A stretch of DNA of 20,716 nt from NCBI GenBank assembly GCA_034659075.1, contig JAYEGM010000010.1, forward strand, positions 1-20,716, written 5' to 3'. A program made the translations under genes and the position numbers. Source of the DNA: BMS3Bbin11 sp034659075. Lineage in GTDB: Bacteria > Pseudomonadota > Gammaproteobacteria > BMS3Bbin11. The first letter of the stretch is position 1, and each line of letters begins with the position of its first letter. The notes under the pieces were generated by a model. The model had not been told where the DNA came from. It was given only the letters and a program-made list of their open reading frames with translations, and searched no databases. Shown piece by piece: positions 15,169-20,716 of this stretch.

Positions 15169-15837
15169 ATGCGTATTCTGTTAATTGATGACCATACCCT
15201 GTTCCGCGTTGGATTACAGGGACTGCTGGAAAACCGCAATATAGAGGTCGTTGCATCTATTGGCGATGGCAATGAAGGCATTCGCGTAGCCATGGAGATT
15301 ATGCCGGATGTCATTCTGCTGGATATGCGCATGCCGGAACCGGATGGTCTGGCTGTATTACGTAAACTGCGTGACAATGGCCTCGAAATGCCCATTGTCA
15401 TCCTCACTACCAGCAGTGATGAAAATGACCTGGTTGCCTCACTGAGAAACGGTGCCAGCGGCTATCTCCTTAAAGATATGGAACCAGATGCCCTTGTACA
15501 GTCATTACGTGAAGTACAATCAGGTAAAACCGTTGTGGCACCTGAACTTGCCGGCTCTCTGGCCCGCGTCGTTCAGGGTGGTGAACCGGAAAATAGCCGT
15601 GACCCCGAGCATGATCCTTTTAGCGAACTGACGCCACGGGAAACAGAAATACTGACCTTTCTCGCCAATGGCCAGAGCAATAAATCTATCGCCAGAGATC
15701 TGGGCATCTCAGATGGCACCGTCAAACTGCATGTGAAGGCAATCCTGCGTAAACTGGGAGTTCATTCGAGGGTGGAAGCGGCGGTTATAGCTGTAGAACA
15801 GGGGCTTAGAGAATCGTACAAGCAACAAAAAAAATAA
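15169..15837 (+). CDS. NarL/FixJ-type response regulator
   Basis: This is a DNA-binding response regulator and the likely partner of the kinase just upstream. The 222 residues have a receiver domain with acidic residues D7/D8, phosphoacceptor D52 (LLDMRMPEPDG), a conserved threonine in VILTTSSDE and a lysine in YLLKDME. The C-terminal LuxR-type helix-turn-helix spans about 150-215 (LTPRETEILTFLANG, then SIARDLGISDGTVKLHV). The position after dsrR suggests control of sulfur oxidation or of energy metabolism by an electron-acceptor signal, but no target site can be named. There is no clear ribosome site before the ATG. Confidence 0.93.
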   Translation: MRILLIDDHTLFRVGLQGLLENRNIEVVASIGDGNEGIRVAMEIMPDVILLDMRMPEPDGLAVLRKLRDNGLEMPIVILTTSSDENDLVASLRNGASGYLLKDMEPDALVQSLREVQSGKTVVAPELAGSLARVVQGGEPENSRDPEHDPFSELTPRETEILTFLANGQSNKSIARDLGISDGTVKLHVKAILRKLGVHSRVEAAVIAVEQGLRESYKQQKK

Positions 15838-15897
15838 GTGTTTCAGGTTTTACGATTTAGGTGTTACGTAAAACCTAAATCGTAATACCTAACACTT
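15836..15897. terminator. long hairpin, probable bidirectional terminator
   Basis: Three arm segments pair in register. AAGTGTT (15836-15842) pairs with AACACTT (15891-15897), AGGT (15845-15848) with ACCT (15887-15890), and TTACGATTTAGGT (15850-15862) with ACCTAAATCGTAA (15873-15885). That is 24 pairs, broken only by a two-base bulge and one T-T mismatch, with a 10-base loop. It starts inside the regulator stop codon and lies between convergent genes. The word AGGTnTTACG occurs twice in direct and twice in inverted orientation, so it may also be a mobile or dispersed repeat. Confidence 0.65.
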
Positions 15898-15901
15898 CAT
15901 T

Positions 15902-16219
15902 TCAAGTGTAATGCCGCATATCCCTGCGCCGGTGTCCCGGCTGTTGAGTAACCAGTCCTGTTACCATGTGCATACCTGCTATCTCTTCTTCGTCGTAAAC
16001 AGGATTCAGCGGCCGAAGAATGTAGCGATCTCCATCTATGATTAACTGCCTGAAGATAAGTCCATCGTCATTCTTTGCTACGACAAAGCTCTCATTATTG
16101 ACGACACCAGCAGGATCGACAACTATCACACAACCATGTTGAAATTCCGGTTCCATACTGTCGCCGTGTACCTGAAGTGCAAAAAGTTCTGCTTCGCTGC
16201 AGTTGCCTTCATCATGCAT
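15902..16219 (-). CDS. small stand-alone S24/LexA-like protein, catalytic Lys replaced by Arg
   Basis: The 105 residues align with the C-terminal peptidase domain of LexA, UmuD and lambda CI. HGDSMEPEF carries the nucleophile S21, VVAKNDDGLIFRQL matches the beta-strand with the catalytic Lys, and RPLNPVY resembles the QPLNPQY of CI. At the position of the general base Lys (FKKL in CI, VKRL in LexA) this protein has R57, so self-cleavage is doubtful. There is no helix-turn-helix: an in-frame stop lies four bases upstream of the start, at 16223-16225. GAGGA at 16227-16231 is a good ribosome site. It is divergent from the malic enzyme gene. A role as partner or regulator is unknown. Confidence 0.75.
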   Translation of the reverse strand: MHDEGNCSEAELFALQVHGDSMEPEFQHGCVIVVDPAGVVNNESFVVAKNDDGLIFRQLIIDGDRYILRPLNPVYDEEEIAGMHMVTGLVTQQPGHRRRDMRHYT

Positions 16220-16250
16220 GGATTATTCCTCGTGTAATCCTAAAGTCATA

Positions 16251-16259
16251 ATTTTACCA
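16251..16259 (-). promoter_or_regulatory. extended -10 promoter for the S24-like gene
   Basis: Read on the minus strand the bases give TGGTAAAAT, an extended -10 with a 5/6 hexamer. The start of transcription would be about 25 bases before the gene's ATG, leaving room for the GAGGA ribosome site. No -35 is clear. Confidence 0.4.
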
Positions 16260-16306
16260 GAAATAGGCATGCAAACGGGCAAGACCCTAAGAATCAAGCG
16301 GAAACA

Positions 16307-16315
16307 TGGTAGAAT
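16307..16315 (+). promoter_or_regulatory. extended -10 promoter for the malic enzyme gene
   Basis: TGGTAGAAT is an extended -10 (hexamer TAGAAT, 16310-16315). Transcription would begin near 16322, about 30 bases before the ATG at 16353. It faces away from the S24-like gene's promoter, with the two starts roughly 80 bases apart. Confidence 0.45.
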
Positions 16316-16352
16316 CCGCCCTCCAGAATTCACATAGCGCTCGACGACGAAC

Positions 16353-17591
16353 ATGCCCGAAAAACTCAAAAAGCTAGCCCTCGAATACCATGAACTGCCC
16401 AGACCCGGGAAACTGGCCATTGAAGTGACCAAAGCCACCATCACACCGGAAGACCTTTCTCTGGCCTATACACCGGGCGTGGCTATCCCTGTACTGGAGA
16501 TCAGGAACAACCCGGAAAATGCTTATCGTTACACCAGTAAAGGCAATCTGGTAGCCGTTATCACCGATGGTACAGCCGTTCTTGGGCTTGGCAACACCGG
16601 TGCACTGGCAGGCAAACCTGTCATGGAAGGCAAGGCTGTACTGTTTAAGCGCTTTGCCGACATCGATGTATTTGATATAGAAGTTGATGCAGAAGACCCG
16701 GATGACTTTATCGATACCGTTGCACGTATCGCCGGGGGCTTTGGCGGCATCAATCTTGAAGATATTGCTGCACCGCATTGTTTCTACATCGAACAGGAAT
16801 TATCCCGACGCCTGGATATACCGGTCTTTCATGATGACCAGCACGGCACCGCAATTATAATCGCAGCGGGTATCCTCAATGCACTGGAACTGCAGAAAAA
16901 GAACCTGCCCGAGGTAAATATTGTCTGCCTGGGTGCCGGTGCAGCCGGGGTAGCCTCAATGAACCTGTTAATTGAAATGGGCGCAATGCGTGAAAATATT
17001 TTCATGGTTGACCGTCAGGGTGTCATTCATGACCAGCGTGAAAACCTGACTGAAACCAAACAGGCATTTGCCATTAAGACGGATAAACGTTCTCTCGCTG
17101 ATGCCTGCAAAGGTGCCGATATCTTTATCGGTGTATCCGGCCCCGACCTGTTAAGCGCTGATATGCTGCAGTCCATGGCGCCTCGTCCTGTTGTATTCGC
17201 CCTGTCCAACCCGGTACCTGAGATATTGCCGGAACTGGCCCATCAGACACGCAATGATCTGGTCATGGCAACCGGCCGCAGCGACTATCCCAACCAGGTC
17301 AATAACGTCCTTGGCTTCCCTTTCATCTTCCGCGGCACACTGGATGTTCGTGCGGGCTGCATCAACACAGAGATGCATATCGCCGCCGCCCATGCGCTGG
17401 CCGACCTTGGAAAACAGCCTGTTCCGCCGGAAATAGCAAAAATATACGGCCATGATTCACTTGAATTCGGCCCTGATCACATCATCCCCAAGCCCTTCGA
17501 TCCACGTCTGATTGATGTGGTGCCTAAGGCTGTAGCACAGGCGGCTATTGATTCAGGGGTTGCACGGCTGGATTTGGTGAATAATAAGTAA
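16353..17591 (+). CDS. NAD(P)-dependent malic enzyme (short form)
   Basis: The enzyme oxidatively decarboxylates malate to pyruvate in the cytoplasm. The 412 residues cover the N-terminal malic domain, with Y39 in SLAYTPGVA, K94 in EGKAVLFKRF, E136/D137 and D161/D162 in FHDDQHGTA, and the nucleotide-binding domain, with GAGAAG at 194-199. It lacks the phosphotransacetylase-like C-terminal domain of long MaeB proteins, so it is the short bacterial type. The cofactor (NAD or NADP) cannot be fixed from what I see. No strong ribosome site precedes the ATG. It is divergent from the S24-like gene and followed by a repeat field and malate dehydrogenase. Confidence 0.95.
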   Translation: MPEKLKKLALEYHELPRPGKLAIEVTKATITPEDLSLAYTPGVAIPVLEIRNNPENAYRYTSKGNLVAVITDGTAVLGLGNTGALAGKPVMEGKAVLFKRFADIDVFDIEVDAEDPDDFIDTVARIAGGFGGINLEDIAAPHCFYIEQELSRRLDIPVFHDDQHGTAIIIAAGILNALELQKKNLPEVNIVCLGAGAAGVASMNLLIEMGAMRENIFMVDRQGVIHDQRENLTETKQAFAIKTDKRSLADACKGADIFIGVSGPDLLSADMLQSMAPRPVVFALSNPVPEILPELAHQTRNDLVMATGRSDYPNQVNNVLGFPFIFRGTLDVRAGCINTEMHIAAAHALADLGKQPVPPEIAKIYGHDSLEFGPDHIIPKPFDPRLIDVVPKAVAQAAIDSGVARLDLVNNK

Positions 17592-17592
17592 A

Positions 17593-17620
17593 GTTTCAAG
17601 ACTGAAGTTTCAAGTTTCAA
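17593..17620 (+). repeat. short array of inverted heptamers GTTTCAA
   Basis: GTTTCAA occurs at 17593-17599, 17607-17613 and 17614-17620, with one degenerate unit (GACTGAA) between. It is the reverse complement of the TTGAAAC unit of the larger array 64 bases downstream, so the two can pair. Confidence 0.85.
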
Positions 17621-17658
17621 GAAAGATCAAAACATAAGTTGCTTTTCTCGCTCTTGTT

Positions 17659-17679
17659 AAGACTCAAGGTCTTGGGTTT
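17659..17679 (+). terminator. weak terminator between the heptamer arrays
   Basis: AAGAC (17659-17663) and GTCTT (17669-17673) form a 5-bp stem with loop TCAAG, followed by GGGTTTT. It would end the malic enzyme message. The stem is short and the T-run is only four bases. Confidence 0.3.
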
Positions 17680-17683
17680 TATC

Positions 17684-17795
17684 TTGAAACCTGAAACTTG
17701 AAACCTGAAACCTGAAACTTGAAACTTGAAACCTGAAACTTGAAACTTGAAACTTGAAACTTGAAACTTGAAACTTGAAACTTGAAACTTGAAAC
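17684..17795 (+). repeat. heptanucleotide tandem array, 16 units of (T/C)TGAAAC
   Basis: Sixteen contiguous 7-base units run without interruption. Twelve are TTGAAAC and four are CTGAAAC (units 2, 4, 5 and 8). The variants lie in the first half, and the last eight units are all TTGAAAC. It lies between the malic enzyme and malate dehydrogenase genes. The units are contiguous with no spacers, so this is not a CRISPR array. Confidence 0.97.
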
Positions 17796-17796
17796 T

Positions 17797-17814
17797 AAGA
17801 AGTTTGAACTTCTT
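17797..17814 (+). promoter_or_regulatory. palindrome upstream of malate dehydrogenase
   Basis: AAGAAGTT (17797-17804), TG, AACTTCTT (17807-17814) is a perfect 8-bp inverted repeat two bases after the heptamer array and about 60 bases before the mdh ATG. It could be an operator or the stem of a terminator; a pyrimidine-rich tract follows. Confidence 0.45.
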
Positions 17815-17874
17815 CTCCCCTTTTCCCCTCCAACTACTATATATTAAATACAAGAGTGGAAAAGGAGACCTGCC

Positions 17875-18816
17875 ATGAACAAAATCGCAATCATCGGCGC
17901 AGGACGTGTTGGAGAATCTACTGCCCAGTTTCTGGCTAACAGTCATATTAGTCGGGAAGTCGTCCTGACAGATATTCGGGAAGGAGCCGCTGCCGGGGCC
18001 GCACTGGATATTCAGGAATCCGCTCCTCTGTTTGGTTTTGATACACGACTACGGGGTTCCAACGAGAATAAAATTATCGAAGGTGCCGAAATTATCATCG
18101 TCACTGCCGGTATCCCCCGTAAGCCGGGTATGTCACGTACCGATGTCATGGAAACCAATGTAAGGGTTCTTGATGACATTCTGGATGATGTACTTGAATA
18201 TGCCCCGGATTCTATGCTGCTGCTCGTCAGCAATCCTGTTGACGCCCTTACCTACCATGCTATCAAACGTACCGGCTGGGACAGAAGCCGTGTGATGGGT
18301 CAGGCAGGTGTATTAGACTCCTCACGCATGGCTGCCTTTGTTGCGCTGGAAACCGGTTTGTCAGCAAAATATATCAATGCCATGGTGATGGGTGGGCATG
18401 GCGATGCAATGGTTCCAATGACTCGGTTCACAACCATTTCAGGCATTGGCATTGAGCATTTCCTGTCATCCGATAAGATTGATGAAATCATTCAACGCAC
18501 CCGTACAGGCGGCGCTGAAATTCTTGCCCTGAAAGGCAACAGCAGCGCCTATGGTGCACCAGCTGCTGCCATTGCCGAGATGGTTGAAGCCATCGCTTAC
18601 AATCGAAAATCAGTCCTTCCCACCGTTGCCTATTTACAGGGTGAGTATGGTGAGGAGGATATTACTATTGGTGTACCGACAGTACTTGGCGAACGTGGTA
18701 TGGAAAGGATTATTGAACTGGATCTTAATGAAACAGAACAAAACTTTTTCAACACCTCAGTAAGTTCAATACGAAAAGAATTGACGACATTGAGTAATAT
18801 CGTTAGCAAAGCCTGA
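17875..18816 (+). CDS. mdh: malate dehydrogenase (LDH-like type)
   Basis: The enzyme interconverts malate and oxaloacetate with NAD in the TCA cycle. The 313 residues show the nucleotide-binding IIGAGRVGE (G8, G10, G13), D33 after the second strand, which favours NAD over NADP, the active-site loop AGIPRKPGMSR with the malate-selecting R82 and R88, R151 in DSSRMAAF and the catalytic H175 in GGHGDAMVP. R82, in place of Gln, separates it from lactate dehydrogenase. AAGGAGA lies before the ATG at 17875. It follows the malic enzyme gene, making a small malate block, although a repeat field divides the two. Confidence 0.95.
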   Translation: MNKIAIIGAGRVGESTAQFLANSHISREVVLTDIREGAAAGAALDIQESAPLFGFDTRLRGSNENKIIEGAEIIIVTAGIPRKPGMSRTDVMETNVRVLDDILDDVLEYAPDSMLLLVSNPVDALTYHAIKRTGWDRSRVMGQAGVLDSSRMAAFVALETGLSAKYINAMVMGGHGDAMVPMTRFTTISGIGIEHFLSSDKIDEIIQRTRTGGAEILALKGNSSAYGAPAAAIAEMVEAIAYNRKSVLPTVAYLQGEYGEEDITIGVPTVLGERGMERIIELDLNETEQNFFNTSVSSIRKELTTLSNIVSKA

Positions 18817-18865
18817 GACCTGCGTTGTTTATATTTAATTAAAGGCAATTAAGGAGATTACCAGT

Positions 18866-18886
18866 CTGCACTCGCAATGAGTGTAG
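18866..18886 (+). promoter_or_regulatory. hairpin in the panB leader
   Basis: CTGCACTC (18866-18873) pairs with GAGTGTAG (18879-18886), with one G-U pair, around loop GCAAT. AAAGGC (18841-18846) and GCCTTT (18886-18891) could close an outer stem. The structure lies 22 bases before the panB start. It may terminate or modulate; there is no T-run typical of a strong terminator. Confidence 0.4.
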
Positions 18887-18907
18887 CCTTTATTTAATAT
18901 AGGGCTT

Positions 18908-19723
18908 ATGAGTATTCAAACCCGCACACCGCACCTCACCTTGCCTGCCTTAAAAATAATGAAACAGGCAAAAAAGCCCATTGTTGCTTTGACAGCCTAT
19001 GACTACAGCTTTGCCTGTTTACTGGATCAAACCGGGATCGACATCATCCTGGTGGGTGATTCACTGGGAATGGTCATACAGGGGCATCAGACAACTATCC
19101 CTGTCACTATGGAAGATATGCTTTACCACACATCTATCGTAAGCAAAGGTGTCGACAGGGCTCTGATTATCATGGATATGCCCTTCATGAGTTATCGAAG
19201 TATTGAACATGCCCTGGAGAATGCCACAGACGCACTTCAGCAGGCCGGAGCACATATGGTAAAGCTGGAAGGCGGCATGGACCAGTTGCCCATAGTAGCA
19301 GCACTGTCCAGTCATGAAATCCCGGTCTGTGCGCATATTGGCCTGAAGCCACAATCTATCTTTAAATCGGGCAGCTACCGGGTCCAGGGACGCAGCGTAC
19401 AGGCTGCTGAAAGGATGCTTGAAGAGGCCGCAGAATTAGAAAAAGCCGGTGCAGATTTACTATTGCTCGAGTGTGTACCGAAAATACTGGCCGCAGAAAT
19501 TTCCGCTAATATTGAAATACCGGTTATTGGAATTGGAGCCGGAAATGCCTGTGACGGTCAGATTCTCGTGCTGCAGGACCTGCTGGGCATTACTCCCGGT
19601 AAACCCCCAAAGTTTGCAAAAAACTTCATGCAGGACAGGCCCGACATTCAAACAGCGATCAGCTCATATGCAGATGATGTACGAAGCCGGAAGTTCCCTG
19701 CTGAGGAACATAGTTTTAGTTAA
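18908..19723 (+). CDS. panB: 3-methyl-2-oxobutanoate hydroxymethyltransferase
   Basis: PanB transfers a hydroxymethyl group from methylenetetrahydrofolate to ketoisovalerate, the first committed step to pantothenate and coenzyme A. The 271 residues are of normal length. Motifs are VALTAYDYSFA, LVGDSLGMVIQGH with metal ligand D51, ALIIMDMPFMSY with D90, VKLEGG near 118-123, CAHIGLKPQS and VIGIGAGNACDGQILV. The ATG at 18908 has only AGGG four bases upstream. panC, the usual partner, is not next; the following gene is on the other strand. Confidence 0.96.
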   Translation: MSIQTRTPHLTLPALKIMKQAKKPIVALTAYDYSFACLLDQTGIDIILVGDSLGMVIQGHQTTIPVTMEDMLYHTSIVSKGVDRALIIMDMPFMSYRSIEHALENATDALQQAGAHMVKLEGGMDQLPIVAALSSHEIPVCAHIGLKPQSIFKSGSYRVQGRSVQAAERMLEEAAELEKAGADLLLLECVPKILAAEISANIEIPVIGIGAGNACDGQILVLQDLLGITPGKPPKFAKNFMQDRPDIQTAISSYADDVRSRKFPAEEHSFS

Positions 19724-19769
19724 TTAAATCTTACTGTATGTGTGCCGCCCCCGGCGCGATTGCAAATTA

Positions 19770-20716
19770 CTAATACACCAGCAACATCATTACCATCATA
19801 ACCACCAGGAACAACACCGTCATTATGCCGCCAGCCTTCAGAAAGTCAGGTACTCTATAGCCGCCTGGTCCCATAATCAGGGCATTCACCTGATGGGTCG
19901 GAATGATGAAGGAGTTTGAAGTTGCAATAGCGACGGTTAGCGCAAAAACAGCCGGGCTTGCACCCACACCAATAGCAATATTTACGGCCAGCGGAACCAG
20001 TAAAACTGTTGCACCAACATTAGACATGACCAGGGTAAAGAAGGTTGCCAGTACAGCCATTGAGGCCTGTATTACCCAGATTGGCTGATTCCCGACGACC
20101 AGCAGTGTCTGATCAGCAATCCATTTTGCCGTACCACTGGTTTCTACAGCCAGACCCAGCGGTATCAAGCTTGCCAGCAGGAAAACGGTTTTCCAGGAGA
20201 TTGCTTCATAGGCCTCATCAATGCTCAGCACGCCAGACAGGATCATGCCAATAGCCCCGGTAAGCAGAGCAATCGACAGGCGAAGATCAGTAAACAGAAC
20301 AAGAATTAATGCGATGCCAAAGAACAGTGCGGCCCAGCCTACCTTGTGAGGGCGTAAATTCTCATGAGGAAATTCTGTTGTCACCACAACGAAATTCCGA
20401 TCAGATTCAAGACGAACCAGGGCATCCCACTGAGTATGTACGACAAGTGTGTCGCCTGCCTGTAATGGCATATCCCTTATTCCTTCACCTTCACGTAGGG
20501 TTTCACCATTCCGATGCAGGGCAACCATGGCGATGCCATATACCTTGCGCAACCAGACATCGCGGGCACTTTTACCCACCAGATTTGATCCTGGCGGAAT
20601 AACAAGTTCGGCGATACCCGCCTGTGTAGTGGCCAATGACTCTGTAAATATTTCGATCTCGTCATGAACCGTCAGGTCATAGCTATCAGCAAAATCTTTA
20701 AGATTCCCGGGTGATG
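19770..20716 (-). CDS. SLC13/DASS-type transporter with RCK_C domain (5' part outside window)
   Basis: The frame is open from the right edge of the window to a TAG at 19770-19772, giving about 315 C-terminal residues; the start lies beyond the window. The visible N-terminal third is an RCK_C (TrkA_C) type domain: LVIPPGSNLVGKSARDVWL, and GDTLVVHTQWDALVRL. It is followed by about seven hydrophobic segments, including TSGTAKWIADQTL, SNVGATVLLVPLAVNIAIG and ATSNSFIIPTHQVNALI, typical of the anion transporters of the SLC13/CitMHS kind. Substrates in this family include dicarboxylates and sulfate. The neighbouring malate genes hint at the first and the dsr genes at the second; the sequence does not decide. 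Confidence 0.88.
   Translation of the reverse strand, partial: SPGNLKDFADSYDLTVHDEIEIFTESLATTQAGIAELVIPPGSNLVGKSARDVWLRKVYGIAMVALHRNGETLREGEGIRDMPLQAGDTLVVHTQWDALVRLESDRNFVVVTTEFPHENLRPHKVGWAALFFGIALILVLFTDLRLSIALLTGAIGMILSGVLSIDEAYEAISWKTVFLLASLIPLGLAVETSGTAKWIADQTLLVVGNQPIWVIQASMAVLATFFTLVMSNVGATVLLVPLAVNIAIGVGASPAVFALTVAIATSNSFIIPTHQVNALIMGPGGYRVPDFLKAGGIMTVLFLVVMMVMMLLVY

Noticed and set aside
16223..16249. Eight-codon minus-strand frame MTLGLHEE ending just before the S24-like gene
   Set aside because: It overlaps the S24 ribosome site and is too short to support as a gene; coupling is possible but unproven.
17684..17795. CRISPR array
   Set aside because: Units are 7 bases and contiguous, with no spacers and no cas genes in the window.
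17617..17946. Minus-strand frame coding a repetitive peptide (FKFQVSS units)
   Set aside because: The 7-residue repeat is simply the heptanucleotide array read over 21-base cycles. It overlaps the start of mdh and has no independent support.

Overview
The window is a chromosomal stretch of a sulfur-oxidising bacterium, most likely an uncultured gammaproteobacterium related to Chromatiales or sulfur-oxidising symbionts. This taxonomic call is an inference from gene content and order. The core is an almost complete oxidative (reverse) dissimilatory sulfite reductase operon in the order dsrA-B-E-F-H-C-M-K-L-J-O-P-N-R, as in Allochromatium vinosum. DsrEFH and DsrL together mark the oxidising version of the pathway rather than sulfate reduction.

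Layout. 1-333 holds the C-terminal end of an unrecognised protein. 334-670 is a long non-coding leader with a candidate promoter, a tandem 11-mer and a C8 tract. 671-4601 carries siroheme sulfite reductase (dsrAB), the sulfurtransferase DsrEFH and the sulfur carrier DsrC, followed by a hairpin/T-rich terminator or attenuator. 4678-11414 carries the membrane redox complex DsrMKJOP, with the NAD(P)H oxidoreductase DsrL inserted after dsrK. 11562-13318 carries dsrN (siroheme amidation) and the IscA-like dsrR. The dsrS gene that follows dsrR in A. vinosum is absent; a NarX/NarL-like two-component pair (13477-15837) lies there, on the same strand.

The right third is central metabolism. A small stand-alone S24/LexA-type protein on the minus strand (15902-16219) is divergent from a malic enzyme (16353-17591). 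Then come an unusual heptanucleotide repeat field, an LDH-like malate dehydrogenase (17875-18816), panB (18908-19723), and on the minus strand the C-terminal part of an SLC13/DASS-type transporter with an RCK_C domain (19770 to the window edge).

How the dsr genes work together (established for A. vinosum, inferred here): persulfide sulfur is passed via DsrEFH to the C-terminal cysteines of DsrC. DsrAB, carrying amidated siroheme made with DsrN, oxidises it to sulfite, with DsrL moving electrons to or from NAD(P). The resulting DsrC trisulfide is handled by DsrK, and DsrMKJOP exchanges electrons with the quinone pool and the periplasm. All the key cysteines of this relay that I looked for are present in DsrE, DsrH, DsrC, DsrK and DsrJ. 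DsrF and DsrR have no cysteine at all.

Nothing in the window demands an entirely new system. The observations most worth a second look are the two-component pair in place of dsrS, the tandem operator-like repeat at the dsr promoter, the terminator after dsrC, the possibly leaderless dsrN transcript, the S24 protein with its catalytic Lys replaced by Arg, and the intergenic word repeats (TTGAAAC heptamers, AGGTnTTACG, CTTTGCG).
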